From assembly GCF_900103805.1 (NCBI RefSeq), contig NZ_FNIB01000004.1:124001-188000 (forward strand): a stretch of DNA of 64,000 nt, read 5' to 3'. The position numbers were made by a program, and so were the translations under genes. Shown piece after piece: positions 1 to 8,598 of the stretch. The DNA comes from Cryobacterium flavum (GTDB taxonomy: Bacteria; Actinomycetota; Actinomycetes; Actinomycetales; Microbacteriaceae). Under the pieces are notes generated by a model that saw only the letters and a list, made by a program, of their open reading frames with translations, did no database searches and was not told the origin of the DNA. How positions within the stretch are numbered: position 1 is the first letter of the stretch; each line of letters opens with the position of its first letter.

Positions 1-473
1 TGGCACTGGGGGAGCTGTTGATCGCGATTCGCGAGGTCGTGACGCTGCCGCTGATCGCGGCGGGCGGCATCCACTCTGGCGGGCAGATCGCGTCGCTGCT
101 GGCCAACGGCGCCGCGGCCGTGCAACTCGGCACGGCGTTCCTCCGTACCGACGAGTCGGGCGCGAACCCGGCGCACCAGAGCGCCCTCCTCGACCCGCGC
201 TTCACCGAGACCGTTATCACCCGGGCCTTTTCCGGCCGGCCGGCGCGAGGCCTGAGCAACGCGTTCATCACCGCCCACGATGCCAGCGCGCCGCACGAGT
301 ATCCGCAGGTGCATCACCTCACCAAGGGCCTCCGAGCGGATGCCGCCCGTCGCGGCGACCCCCACGGCCTCGCTCTCTGGGCCGGCACCGGCTTTCGTGA
401 GGCGAGCACCGGCCCCGCGGCAGCGGTGCTCTTGGGTCTCTGGATCGATGCGCGCGCTGCCGTCAGCTCGTAG
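1..473 (+). CDS. Nitronate monooxygenase / 2-nitropropane dioxygenase family protein, C-terminal part
   Basis: The reading frame is open to the left edge of the window, so only the last ~157 residues are present; the N-terminus lies outside. The visible part is the end of a TIM-barrel flavoprotein: the PLIAAGGIHSGGQ segment followed by GAAAVQLGTAFL is the FMN phosphate-binding region typical of nitronate monooxygenases, and the later FSGRPARGLSN stretch is also characteristic of the family. These enzymes oxidise alkyl nitronates such as propionate 3-nitronate using FMN and oxygen; the exact substrate cannot be told from this fragment. It ends 139 bp before the amino-acid transporter and shows no operon link to it. 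Confidence 0.88.
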   Translation, partial: ALGELLIAIREVVTLPLIAAGGIHSGGQIASLLANGAAAVQLGTAFLRTDESGANPAHQSALLDPRFTETVITRAFSGRPARGLSNAFITAHDASAPHEYPQVHHLTKGLRADAARRGDPHGLALWAGTGFREASTGPAAAVLLGLWIDARAAVSS

Positions 474-612
474 ACACATGCCTGACCGGCCTGAGGTCCG
501 CTGAAAACCTGAGCGGCGTGCACCCCAAGGTAGGCTCGTTCGACAGGGTGTGCAGCATCCGCTACCCGGTAGATCAGCGTCGATCGGCGCGAAACACCCC
601 TCTGGCCGCTAG

Positions 613-2124
613 GTGCGATCAGATCGTACGACAAGAAATGGCTCTCCTTTGCGCAAAATAACTAAATTCCGGGCGGCAAAGCTCACGGTCGCCGTCACGG
701 CGCTGCTGGCTCTCGCCGGCGGATTCGTCGGCATCAGCGCCGCAGCCGCCAGCCAGCCCCAGGCTAAACCGAACACCGAGGTCACCGGCGAAACCTACGT
801 CATCGGAACCGATACGACCTTTGCGCCGTTCGAGTACCGCAAAGACGGTGAACTGACCGGCATCGACATGGACCTCATTCGCGACATCGCAAAGAACCAG
901 GGTTTCACCGTCGAGATCAAGTCGCTCGGCTTCGACGCCGCTCTGCAAGCGTTGCAGTCCAACCAGGTCGACGGCGTCATCGCCGGCATGTCGATCACCG
1001 ATGAACGGGGGCTCATCTTCGACTTCTCCGACCCGTACTTCGACTCCGGCGTGCAGATGGCCGTCGCCGAAGACAACACGAAGATCTCCGGGTACGCCGA
1101 CCTGGCCGGCGAGAACGTCGTCGCCAAGCGGGGCAGTGAGGGCGAGACCTTCGCCAATTCGATCAAGGACGAGTACGGCTTCACTGTCAAGGCTCTGGCC
1201 GACTCGGCAACGATGTACGACGACGTCAAGGCCGGCAACTCCGTTGCGGTCTTCGACGACTATCCGGTGCTCGCCTACGGCATCAATCAGAACAACGGCC
1301 TGAAGTCGGTCACCGAGAAGGAGCAGGGCAGTTCCTACGGCTTCGCCGTCAACAAGGGCCAGAACCCCGAACTCCTCGCCGCATTCAACACCGGCCTCGC
1401 CGAACTGAAGACCAGCGGCGAGTACCAGGACATTCTCGATACCTACCTGGAGCAGCCGGCACCGGCCGCGTCATCGGGATTCTTCGGCCTGCTCAGCGAC
1501 AGCCTGCCCGCCCTGATGAAGGGCCTCGGGCTCACCCTGCTCGCGACCGCGCTCTCCATTGTGATTGCCCTCGTGCTGGGCGTGCTGTTCGGATTCTTCA
1601 AGGTCTCGGAGAGCCGCGTGCTGCGCGGTATCGCGAGCGTCTACGTCAGCATCTTCCGTGGCACCCCGCTGCTGGTGCAGGCGTTCTTCTTCTACTTCGG
1701 CCTGCCGCAGCTCACCGGGCAGTCCATCGACGTGCTCACCGCCGGTGTGCTCACCCTGAGCCTCAACGCCGGTGCCTACATGACCGAAATCGTGCGCGGT
1801 GGCATCCAGTCAGTCGACCCCGGCCAGACCGAAGCCGGCCGCAGCCTCGGTCTCGGCTACGTGACCACCATGCGCCGCGTCGTACTGCCGCAGGCCGTGA
1901 AAATCATGACGCCGTCCTTCATCAACCAGTTCGTGATGACCCTGAAAGACACCTCGCTCCTGGCCGTGATCGGATTCGCCGAACTCACCTACCAGGGCCA
2001 GCAGATCTACGCCGCGAACTTCCGCACCGGTGAGACCCTGCTGATCGTGGCCGCGCTGTACTTCATCGTCATCAACCTGCTCACCATGCTCTCCAACAAG
2101 CTCGACAAGAGGTTCAACAAATGA
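613..2124 (+). CDS. Amino acid ABC transporter, substrate-binding protein fused to permease
   Basis: One polypeptide joins a periplasmic-type amino-acid binding domain (SBP_bac_3 family, about residues 60-285, with TFAPFEYR and GMSITDERG) to an inner-membrane permease domain (about 300-500) carrying the ATPase-contacting motif EAGRSLGLG near residue 407. An N-terminal hydrophobic segment (about 24-44) is a signal peptide or anchor. The GlnPQ family uses the same layout for polar amino acids (glutamine, glutamate, asparagine); the substrate here is inferred. GTG at 613 gives the longest form. TTG at 649 would give a cleaner signal peptide (LRKITKF, then hydrophobic core); neither has a convincing ribosome binding site. 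The ATPase gene follows with a 4-base ATGA overlap, so the two genes form a complete importer. Confidence 0.9.
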   Translation: MRSDRTTRNGSPLRKITKFRAAKLTVAVTALLALAGGFVGISAAAASQPQAKPNTEVTGETYVIGTDTTFAPFEYRKDGELTGIDMDLIRDIAKNQGFTVEIKSLGFDAALQALQSNQVDGVIAGMSITDERGLIFDFSDPYFDSGVQMAVAEDNTKISGYADLAGENVVAKRGSEGETFANSIKDEYGFTVKALADSATMYDDVKAGNSVAVFDDYPVLAYGINQNNGLKSVTEKEQGSSYGFAVNKGQNPELLAAFNTGLAELKTSGEYQDILDTYLEQPAPAASSGFFGLLSDSLPALMKGLGLTLLATALSIVIALVLGVLFGFFKVSESRVLRGIASVYVSIFRGTPLLVQAFFFYFGLPQLTGQSIDVLTAGVLTLSLNAGAYMTEIVRGGIQSVDPGQTEAGRSLGLGYVTTMRRVVLPQAVKIMTPSFINQFVMTLKDTSLLAVIGFAELTYQGQQIYAANFRTGETLLIVAALYFIVINLLTMLSNKLDKRFNK

Positions 2125-2864
2125 GCAAGATCAGCGTCAGCAAGATTTCAGTACGTGGTCTCCGCAAGTCGTTCGGCTCCAACGAGGTGCTCAAGGGCCT
2201 CGACGTCGAGATTATCGAGGGCGAGGTCGTCTGCGTGATCGGCCCGTCGGGTTCCGGCAAGTCCACTTTTCTACGCTGCCTGAACAAGCTCGATGAGCTG
2301 AGCGCGGGCACGGTCATCGTCGACGGCTTCAACCTGAGCGACAAGACGGTCGATCTCAATGAGGTGCGTCAGCACATCGGCATGGTCTTCCAGCACTTCA
2401 ACCTGTTTCCGCACATGACCGTGCTGCAGAACATCATGCTGGCCCCGGTCGAGCTGAAGAAGGAATCCACAGCGGATGCCCGCGCCAGCGCCCTGAAACT
2501 GCTCGACCGGGTAGGCCTCGCCGACAAAGCGACGGCCCGCCCCGCGCAGCTGTCCGGCGGCCAGAAGCAGCGCGTTGCGATCGCCCGGTCGCTCGCCGTG
2601 AACCCCGACATCATGCTGTTCGACGAGGCGACGAGCGCGCTCGACCCCGAAATGGTCGGCGAAGTATTGCAGGTTATCCGGGACCTCGCCGCCGAGGGCA
2701 TGACCATGGTCGTCGTCACCCACGAGATGGGATTCGCCCGCGAGGTCGCCGACCGGGTCATCTTCATGGCCGACGGCGTCATCGTCGAGGAGGGCACCCC
2801 GGCCGAGCTGTTCGGCAACCCGCAACAACCGCGCACCCAGGACTTCCTCTCCAAGGTGCTCTAG
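2121..2864 (+). CDS. glnQ: Polar amino acid ABC transporter ATP-binding protein (GlnQ-like)
   Basis: This 247-residue ATPase has all the ABC elements: Walker [10 protein letters not shown] near residue 40, Q-loop in VFQHFNLF, signature LSGGQKQR near 143, Walker [13 protein letters not shown] near 164, and the switch His in VVTHEMGF. It energises uptake by the fused binding-protein/permease encoded immediately upstream, whose stop codon overlaps this ATG (ATGA). Length and motif spacing are normal for the PAAT subfamily (GlnQ/HisP). The symbol reflects family resemblance; the transported amino acid is not proven. A long hairpin follows between this gene and the convergent FUSC gene. Confidence 0.93.
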   Translation: MSKISVSKISVRGLRKSFGSNEVLKGLDVEIIEGEVVCVIGPSGSGKSTFLRCLNKLDELSAGTVIVDGFNLSDKTVDLNEVRQHIGMVFQHFNLFPHMTVLQNIMLAPVELKKESTADARASALKLLDRVGLADKATARPAQLSGGQKQRVAIARSLAVNPDIMLFDEATSALDPEMVGEVLQVIRDLAAEGMTMVVVTHEMGFAREVADRVIFMADGVIVEEGTPAELFGNPQQPRTQDFLSKVL

Positions 2865-2906
2865 CGGGTTCCGACCGCGCCCGCTTCGGCGTCGCTCATT
2901 CATGGC

Positions 2907-2966
2907 CGCGCCCGATACTGGGTGGCCGCTACGGAACCGCCGTAGCGGTCACCCGTTTCGGGCGCG
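2907..2966. terminator. Nested hairpin between convergent genes, likely bidirectional terminator
   Basis: An inner 14-bp stem (2921-2934 with 2940-2953, one G-U pair, 5-nt loop) sits inside an outer 9-bp perfect stem (CGCGCCCGA at 2907-2915 with TCGGGCGCG at 2958-2966). It lies between glnQ on plus and the FUSC gene on minus. No long T-run is present, so termination is inferred from position and stem strength. A 13-nt direct repeat (TTCATGGCCGCGC at 2899-2911 and 2967-2979) flanks the structure. Confidence 0.6.
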
Positions 2967-2996
2967 TTCATGGCCGCGCGGCCAGTGCGACCGCGT

Positions 2997-4040
2997 TTAG
3001 GCGCGGTCGCCGACGATCTCCTCGCGCACCCGGCGTAGGTCTTCCATCAGCGAACCGATCAGAATCCAGTGGTCGGGGTGCGGCGTCACGATGCGCAGCG
3101 GCGCGGTCAGGGCGAGAACTTCGGGCGCCGGCGGTTCCGGCACGACCGAGAGGTCGCCCTCGGCTCGGGCGAGCAGCGCGAGGTCGTGCGCCGCCCGCGC
3201 CAGCTCCCGGGAGAAGGCCTGAACGCTCGGCTCGTACTGCAGCGACTCGTCGTAGTGATCGTGCAGGGCCCGGGTCATGCCGATCGCGCGCGTCACAAGC
3301 GTCGGCAACCGCTCGATCATGTCGTGATCGGCGTCGAGTGCTACCCGCAGCTTGGCCTTGCGCGGGTTGAGCATGAGGCTCTCCTCGGCCTGGGCGATGG
3401 CCTTCTCCGCCGACACCAGCATCGGCCGCAGCAGCCGGGCCTTGATCATCAGTTCCATCAGGTCGATCGGGGTCTGCGGGGTGCGCAGGGCCTCGGCGAT
3501 GCGATCGAAAGTGTCTGCCAGCTCGCGTGCCAGCAGGCCGACGGCGTCGCGCGCGGGCGCGACCAGCACCGGGGGAACGATGAGCGCATTGATGATCAGG
3601 GCGATTCCGGCGCCGATGAAGGTCTCAATGATGCGGTCGAGGGCGTAGCCGGGCGTCGTGGCACCGAGGGCGAGCACGAGCATGGCGCTGATCGGAATCT
3701 GACTGGCCGACACCGGGGAGAGTCGCAGCGCCCAGGCTACGAGGATGCTCACCACGATCGTGCCGAGCACGACCCAGCTGGACTGGCCCAGGAAGAACCC
3801 GATCGAGGAGGCGATGATGACGCCACCGATGACCCCGGCGGTGCGTTCGATCGCGCGGCCGAGGGTCTGGTTGACGCTCGGCTGCACCACGAGCAGGGCT
3901 GCGATCGCAGCGAAAATGGGCAGGTCGCTCGGCAGGAGCAACTGGGAGGCGAGCCAGGCCAGTCCGACGGCGACGGCCATCTTGACGACCTGCAGCATCG
4001 GGAGTCGTTTGGAGATGCGCAGGGCCGAGGTTAGTTTCAC
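2997..4040 (-). CDS. FUSC-family membrane protein (aromatic acid exporter-like)
   Basis: The 347-residue protein starts at a GTG codon. It has a block of hydrophobic helices in its first ~165 residues (for example KMAVAVGLAWLAS, IFAAIAALLVVQPS, TAGVIGGVIIASSIGFFLG) followed by a soluble C-terminal region rich in Arg, Glu and Leu. The motif LVVQPSVNQTLGRAIERTAGVIGG is the hallmark of the FUSC/ArAE group, related to fusaric-acid resistance and p-hydroxybenzoic acid efflux proteins. Membrane location is clear; the exported substrate is not known. It is a single-gene unit, convergent with glnQ and separated from the next minus-strand gene by about 47 bp. Confidence 0.82.
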   Translation of the reverse strand: MKLTSALRISKRLPMLQVVKMAVAVGLAWLASQLLLPSDLPIFAAIAALLVVQPSVNQTLGRAIERTAGVIGGVIIASSIGFFLGQSSWVVLGTIVVSILVAWALRLSPVSASQIPISAMLVLALGATTPGYALDRIIETFIGAGIALIINALIVPPVLVAPARDAVGLLARELADTFDRIAEALRTPQTPIDLMELMIKARLLRPMLVSAEKAIAQAEESLMLNPRKAKLRVALDADHDMIERLPTLVTRAIGMTRALHDHYDESLQYEPSVQAFSRELARAAHDLALLARAEGDLSVVPEPPAPEVLALTAPLRIVTPHPDHWILIGSLMEDLRRVREEIVGDRA

Positions 4041-4087
4041 TGGTCAAGGCTAACCCGTAGACCGCAGAGTGAGACGGATGCCGGCTC

Positions 4088-5230
4088 TTACCTGTTCGGA
4101 GTCGGTTCCGGCCGAACCGGCAGGTCGAGAAACCGGGCGTAGTCGGCGACGGCCCGTTCGAAGTCGCGCTGGGTCTTCTCCGCCCGCGTCCGTGCCGCGG
4201 CAGTGCCCGGCTCCTCGAACAGCGAGGCCTCGCAGGTGACCCCCGACGCCGCAATCTTCTTGCGCCAGGTGCCCACGATCTGCCCGTTCGTGACCACGAG
4301 CGGCAGAAAGATGCCGTTCAGCCCCGGCACGACCCGCAGGAGGTTCTCCGCGGAGACCACGTGCGTGCGGTCCCGGTACCCCAGCAGGTACTCGTCGAAC
4401 CCGGGCAGCGCAAGCACCGGCGTGTGCTGGCGCAGGCCGGCCGGCACTCCGGCATCCGCTGTCTCGTCAGAGAGAAAGTGGGCGACGCCGTCGACCTAAA
4501 CTTCGGTGAGCCGCTCTCTGGCCACGGCGAGGCCGGTTTTCGCGTCGGCGACCGTCAGCTGCGACCACCAGGCGAAGTCGACCAGGGTCGCCGGGCCGTG
4601 GCCCAGAAAATAGCGGTAGACGAATTCACCGAGCGCTTCGTCACGTTCGAGGCGGCGCGGGTTCGGTACCCATTCATCGAGCAGCACGAGCCCCTGCTGG
4701 GTACCGATCTGACGGCCCCAGCACAGGGTTCCGGTCAGGGCGAGGTGGGCGATCGTGTGGTAGCCGCGCTGGCTCTCGGTCGACAGCCCGGCTGCCTGCA
4801 GCATGGTCATGAATTCGGCGCGGCTGAGTTGCTTCTGTCCGGTCAGGGCGGCGAAAGCGGCCTCCCGCGCCCGCTCCAGCACGGTTGCGTCGAGTCCGAG
4901 CCGCTCATTGATCGTGCGCGTCTTCTGGAGTAGGCGCGGGGTCGTCAGTCCCTGCATCCAGCCCAGTTCCCGGGCCGGCACAAAGTGCAGGGTGCCGCGC
5001 ATCGGCCAGGATCGCACGATCTCGCCGGCCGAAACGGATGCCTGCAGCTGGCTGCGCGTCGTGCCGGGGGAGCGCACCCCGAGGGCCCACTGTCCGGCCG
5101 GGTAGTCCTGGGCCTGCACCGCGAGCATCCGCTCGGTGACCGCGATCGCATCGGCCAGCGGTTGCCCGGCCAGCCCCTGGGCTCCGAGGCGAAGGCGAAC
5201 GACGTCGGCGCGGGAGAGGGCAGCTGGCAT
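4088..5230 (-). pseudogene. Winged helix DNA-binding (AlkZ/YcaQ-like, HTH_42) protein interrupted by an in-frame TAG
   Basis: Reading from ATG at 5230, the frame encodes 244 residues (RADVVRLRLGAQGL, then SWPMRGTLHFVPA, then a TGTLCWGRQ segment) and hits TAG at 4498-4496. The same frame stays open through this codon and continues in register with VDGVAHFLSDET and PALPGFDEYLLGYRDR-type family sequence until a stop at 4088, giving 380 codons, the usual size for the family. A single nonsense change therefore splits an otherwise full-length gene; no frameshift is needed. Family members include the DNA glycosylase AlkZ, which unhooks interstrand crosslinks, but many actinobacterial members are uncharacterised. 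Restart at GTG 4447 could make a 119-residue C-terminal piece. A sequencing error is the main alternative. Confidence 0.82.
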
Positions 5231-5272
5231 GACACCAGTATGCCGACTCCCGCGCCGTCGTAGCCGGTTGGG

Positions 5273-6877
5273 CTAGTTTCCGCGCCGACTCGGGCGCACC
5301 GCCCGAATCACCCGGGCACTGCCATCGGAGGTCTGGGTGCCGAAGGCATCGAACTGGTCCTCAGGGGGACCGTCGGTCGGCCCGGCCCCACGACCGAACC
5401 GCTGGCGCAGCGCCTTGATCACGGGCGGAACCACGAGGAACAGAACGATCACGGTGTACACGACGACCGCGAGCGGTTCGCTCAGCAGCGCTGCCGGGTC
5501 GCCGGCGCTGATCTGCAGTGCGCGGCGCAGCTGGCGTTCCATCTCCGGGCCGAGGATGGCACCGACGATGATCGGCAGCACCGGAAACCCGAAGCGGCGG
5601 GCCATGTAGCCGAGCGCACCGAGCAGCAGCAGGATCAGAATGTTGAAGGTCTGCATGCCGGCCGCGTAGGCGCCGAGGGTCGCGAAGAACAGGATGCCAG
5701 CATAGAGATACGGCCGCGGGATGCGCAGGAGCTTGGCCCAGAGCGGTGCGAGCGGCAGGTTGAGCGCGAGTAGCAGGGTGTTGCCGATGAACAGGCTCGC
5801 GATCAGGGTCCAGACCAGCACCGGTTCGGTCTGGAACAGCAGCGGACCGGGGTGGATGCCGTACTGGTTGAACGCGGCGATCATGACCGCGGCGGTCGCC
5901 GTGGTCGGCAGGCCGAGCGTCAGCAGCGGCACCAGAGTTCCGGCGGCGGAGGCGTTATTGGCTGCTTCCGGTCCGGCGACGCCCTCGATCGCGCCGTGGC
6001 CGAACTGCTCTGGATGCTTGGACAGCTTCTTCTCGGCCACGTAGGAGAGAAATGTGGGGATCTCCGCGCCGCCGGCCGGAATCGCACCGAACGGAAAGCC
6101 GATGACGGTGCCGCGCAGCCATGGCTTCCAGGAACGCTTCCAGTCGTCCTTGCCCATCCACGGCACTCCGACTGGAATCGTTGCCGGCGTGCCGTGGCGC
6201 AGGTGGGCGGCGATCCAGAGGGCTTCACCGATCGCGAACAGGGCCACGGCGATCACGACGACGTCGATGCCGCCGGAGAGCAACGGCTGCCCAAAGGTCA
6301 GCCGTGCCTGGCCGGTTGTTGCGTCGAGTCCGACGAGTCCGATCGTGAGGCCGATAAAGAGCGAGGCGAGCCCGCGAATACGGCTGGAACCGAGCACGGT
6401 GCTCACCGCAACGAACGCGAACACCATCAGTGCGAAGTACGAGGGAGCTCCAAGGCCGATGGCGACCGCCACAACGAAGGGGGCGACGAGTACGAGCGCT
6501 CCGGTGGCCAGTGTGCCGGCAACGAAGGAGCCGATCGCGGCCGTCGCCAGCGCCTGGGCACCGCGCCCGGCCTTGGCCATCTTGTTGCCTTCGAGCGCCG
6601 TGACCACCGAGGAGGATTCACCGGGGGTGTTGAGCAGAATCGAGGTCGTCGACCCGCCGTACATGCCGCCGTAGTAGATGCCGGCGAACATGATGAGAGA
6701 GCCGGTCACGTCGAGCGCGTAGGTGAGCGGCAGCAGCAGGGCAACGGTCATGGCCGGGCCGATGCCCGGCAGCACGCCGACGGCGGTGCCGAGCAGCACG
6801 CCGATGAGGGCGAACAGCAGGTTCTGCAGGGTCAGCGCGTTGCCGAAGCCCTCCATCAGAAGGGTGAGGTTGTCCAT
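5273..6877 (-). CDS. tctA: Tripartite tricarboxylate transporter permease, large subunit TctA
   Basis: This 534-residue, very hydrophobic protein has the TctA hallmarks: [21 protein letters not shown] near residue 30, [18 protein letters not shown] near 70, and a second repeat with [16 protein letters not shown] and the helix-breaking [15 protein letters not shown] segment. About eleven to twelve membrane helices are expected. TctA is the large channel subunit that imports tricarboxylates such as citrate, driven by ion gradients, together with TctB and the binding protein TctC. Its ATG directly abuts the tctB stop codon (TAAATG), so translation is coupled. The C-terminal ~40 residues are hydrophilic and probably dispensable. 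Confidence 0.94.
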   Translation of the reverse strand: MDNLTLLMEGFGNALTLQNLLFALIGVLLGTAVGVLPGIGPAMTVALLLPLTYALDVTGSLIMFAGIYYGGMYGGSTTSILLNTPGESSSVVTALEGNKMAKAGRGAQALATAAIGSFVAGTLATGALVLVAPFVVAVAIGLGAPSYFALMVFAFVAVSTVLGSSRIRGLASLFIGLTIGLVGLDATTGQARLTFGQPLLSGGIDVVVIAVALFAIGEALWIAAHLRHGTPATIPVGVPWMGKDDWKRSWKPWLRGTVIGFPFGAIPAGGAEIPTFLSYVAEKKLSKHPEQFGHGAIEGVAGPEAANNASAAGTLVPLLTLGLPTTATAAVMIAAFNQYGIHPGPLLFQTEPVLVWTLIASLFIGNTLLLALNLPLAPLWAKLLRIPRPYLYAGILFFATLGAYAAGMQTFNILILLLLGALGYMARRFGFPVLPIIVGAILGPEMERQLRRALQISAGDPAALLSEPLAVVVYTVIVLFLVVPPVIKALRQRFGRGAGPTDGPPEDQFDAFGTQTSDGSARVIRAVRPSRRGN

Positions 6878-7417
6878 TTAGAGAATTCCCGTCAACAGGC
6901 CGGCCGGCAGATTGATGCCGAGGCCCAGTACAAAGCCGTAAAACGTGCCGACGGCGAGCAGAATGCCGATCACGAGCGCCCAGACGAAGCGCCTTGAGCC
7001 GAGCAGCAGGGCGGAGCCGTAGAACAGCAGCGCACTGCCGATCACGAATCCGAGAAAGTCCATGGTGAGGGCGAAGACCAGAATCAGGCCGCCGAGGCCG
7101 AAGACAGTCGGCCAGTGGGCCTTCTGTGAGAGGTCGATGTCCTCACCGTCTTCGGCCTCAGCGTGGCCGCCCCGCAGTACAGAGATCGCGAGGGCAATCG
7201 CACACAGGCCCAGGCCGATCGCGATGATCGTGGGAACGACCTGCGGTCCCATCACGCCGGCGTTGATGGCGGTGTGACGGATGTTCGCGGTATCGACCGC
7301 GATCACGATCGCGATTACGGCGAGCAGGGCGGCGACTCCGAGCTCGGAGCGACCGTGCAGGCGAGCCTGCAGGCGTCCTCGTAGCCCGGATTGTGCGTCT
7401 GTAGTGGGGGCGGTCAT
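6878..7417 (-). CDS. tctB: Tripartite tricarboxylate transporter, small subunit TctB
   Basis: The frame is open further upstream, but ATG at 7417 (MTAPTTDAQSG) is chosen because it clears the tctC stop at 7420; this gives 179 residues. Four hydrophobic helices are visible (ELGVAALLAVIAIVIAV; VVPTIIAIGLGLCAIALAI; VFGLGGLILVFALTMDFLGF with FVIGSALLFYGSALLLG; WALVIGILLAVGTFYGFVLG). This is the pattern of the TctB family, the small membrane partner of TctA. The gene sits between tctC and tctA, with 2 bp to tctC and direct contact with tctA. Confidence 0.9.
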   Translation of the reverse strand: MTAPTTDAQSGLRGRLQARLHGRSELGVAALLAVIAIVIAVDTANIRHTAINAGVMGPQVVPTIIAIGLGLCAIALAISVLRGGHAEAEDGEDIDLSQKAHWPTVFGLGGLILVFALTMDFLGFVIGSALLFYGSALLLGSRRFVWALVIGILLAVGTFYGFVLGLGINLPAGLLTGIL

Positions 7418-7419
7418 TC

Positions 7420-8439
7420 TTAGACTAGGCCCAGGGTCTTCAGCACGTCCGCGACGCGGGTGTCCTGCTCGGTAAGGAAGGTGCTGAAGTCGTCGCCGGT
7501 GATGAATGCGTCGGTCCAGCTGTTGTCCTCCAGAACCTGCTTCCACTCCGGGCTGTCGTGCATGGCGGTGACGGCTCCGACGAGGCGCGCGATTTCAGCG
7601 TCGGTCAGTCCGGGTGCGGCCAAAAGTCCGCGCCAGTTCGTGAAGACCAGGTCGATGCCCTCTTCGGTGAGGGTGGGGGCGTCGATGACGGGAACGCGCT
7701 CCTCGCTCGTGACGGCGAGTACCCGCAGGTCGCCCGACTTCACCTGTTCCAGAAATTCACCGTAACCCGAGGCGCCGAACTGCAGCTTGCCGCCGAGGAT
7801 GGCCGGCAGCAGTTCGCCGCCGCCGTCGTAGGCCACGTAGTTGACGGCGGTCGGGTCGATGCCGACGGCATCCGCGAGCTGCATCGGCAGCAGGTGGTCA
7901 GGGCCGCCCGGGGAGGAACCGCCGCCGACGGCGAAGGTGGCCGGGTCGGCTTTCCACGCGGTGACGAGGTCGTCGATGGTTTGGTAGGGGGAGTCAGCGG
8001 CGACGAAGATGGCGCCGGCTTCTTCGATGAGTCCGGCGATCGGGGTCGCGTCGGCCACCTTGGCATCGCCCTCGTTGGTGTACGCGGCGCCGACGACGCC
8101 GAGCCCCATCATGAGCAGAAAGTTGGCGTTACCGGTTTCGGTCAGGGTGCGGGCCAGGCCCACGGTTCCGCCGGCACCGGCCAGGTTGGTGACCTCTGTA
8201 CCGGTGGCCAAACCCAGGTCGTCCATCACCTTGACCGCGGCGCGGCCGGTGACGTCATAACCGCTGCCCGCGGCATTGGGGATCATGACCTGCAGGTTCT
8301 CGATCGGGCCGCTGTCGGCGGCCTCGGTGTTCTTCGCGCTCGTGACTCCGCAGGCGCTGAGGGCGAGTGCCACGACCCCGGCGAGAACAACGGTGCCGGC
8401 CGTGCGGCGTGAACGCATGGTGCGTGCTGTGATTGGCAT
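7420..8439 (-). CDS. tctC: Tripartite tricarboxylate transporter substrate-binding lipoprotein TctC
   Basis: ATG at 8439 is preceded by AGAGGA about nine bases upstream, which decides the start over the longer frame reaching 8514. The 339-residue product begins with a basic stretch (TMRSRR), a hydrophobic core and the lipobox LSACG, so it should be a lipid-anchored extracytoplasmic binding protein. The mature part has the Bug/TctC fold signatures: LQVMIPNAAGSGYDVTGRA near the N-terminus, AGAGGTVGLARTL, VGGGSSPGGPDHLL and the C-terminal DDFSTFLTEQDTRVADVLKTLG. It captures the substrate (tricarboxylate or similar) for TctA/TctB. It is the first gene of tctC-tctB-tctA and is divergent from a CitA/CitB-type two-component system, the usual control circuit for this transporter class. 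Confidence 0.93.
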   Translation of the reverse strand: MPITARTMRSRRTAGTVVLAGVVALALSACGVTSAKNTEAADSGPIENLQVMIPNAAGSGYDVTGRAAVKVMDDLGLATGTEVTNLAGAGGTVGLARTLTETGNANFLLMMGLGVVGAAYTNEGDAKVADATPIAGLIEEAGAIFVAADSPYQTIDDLVTAWKADPATFAVGGGSSPGGPDHLLPMQLADAVGIDPTAVNYVAYDGGGELLPAILGGKLQFGASGYGEFLEQVKSGDLRVLAVTSEERVPVIDAPTLTEEGIDLVFTNWRGLLAAPGLTDAEIARLVGAVTAMHDSPEWKQVLEDNSWTDAFITGDDFSTFLTEQDTRVADVLKTLGLV

Positions 8440-8598
8440 GCTTGAATCCTCTTCGATTTCTGGCGAGCCTCTTTGCTGGCCGAGATCAGCCTGTGTGGTG
8501 GGCCGGTCGGACACAACTTGTGGCCTTAGTGAACGTTGTGTAGCTTGCGGTTGCGATCAGTGATTTCGGTTTGCCCCTTGCATGGGGCACTATCTCTT
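8440..8598. promoter_or_regulatory. Divergent control region between tctCBA and the sensor kinase operon
   Basis: This 159-bp segment separates the divergent starts of tctC (8439, minus) and the sensor kinase (8599, plus). It must carry promoters for both transcripts and, by analogy with CitB/TctD-regulated transporters, the response-regulator binding site. I can see the tctC ribosome binding site (reverse complement of TCCTCTT near 8448-8454), but no palindrome or direct repeat clear enough to call as an operator. Confidence 0.45.

Noticed and set aside
580..617. GlnR-like site upstream of the amino-acid transporter
   Set aside because: GCGCGAAACACCCC (587-600) is identical to part of the amt box, but the flanking GTnAC elements at the required spacing are missing (TCGAT, CTGGC, GTGCG), so only one half-element fits.
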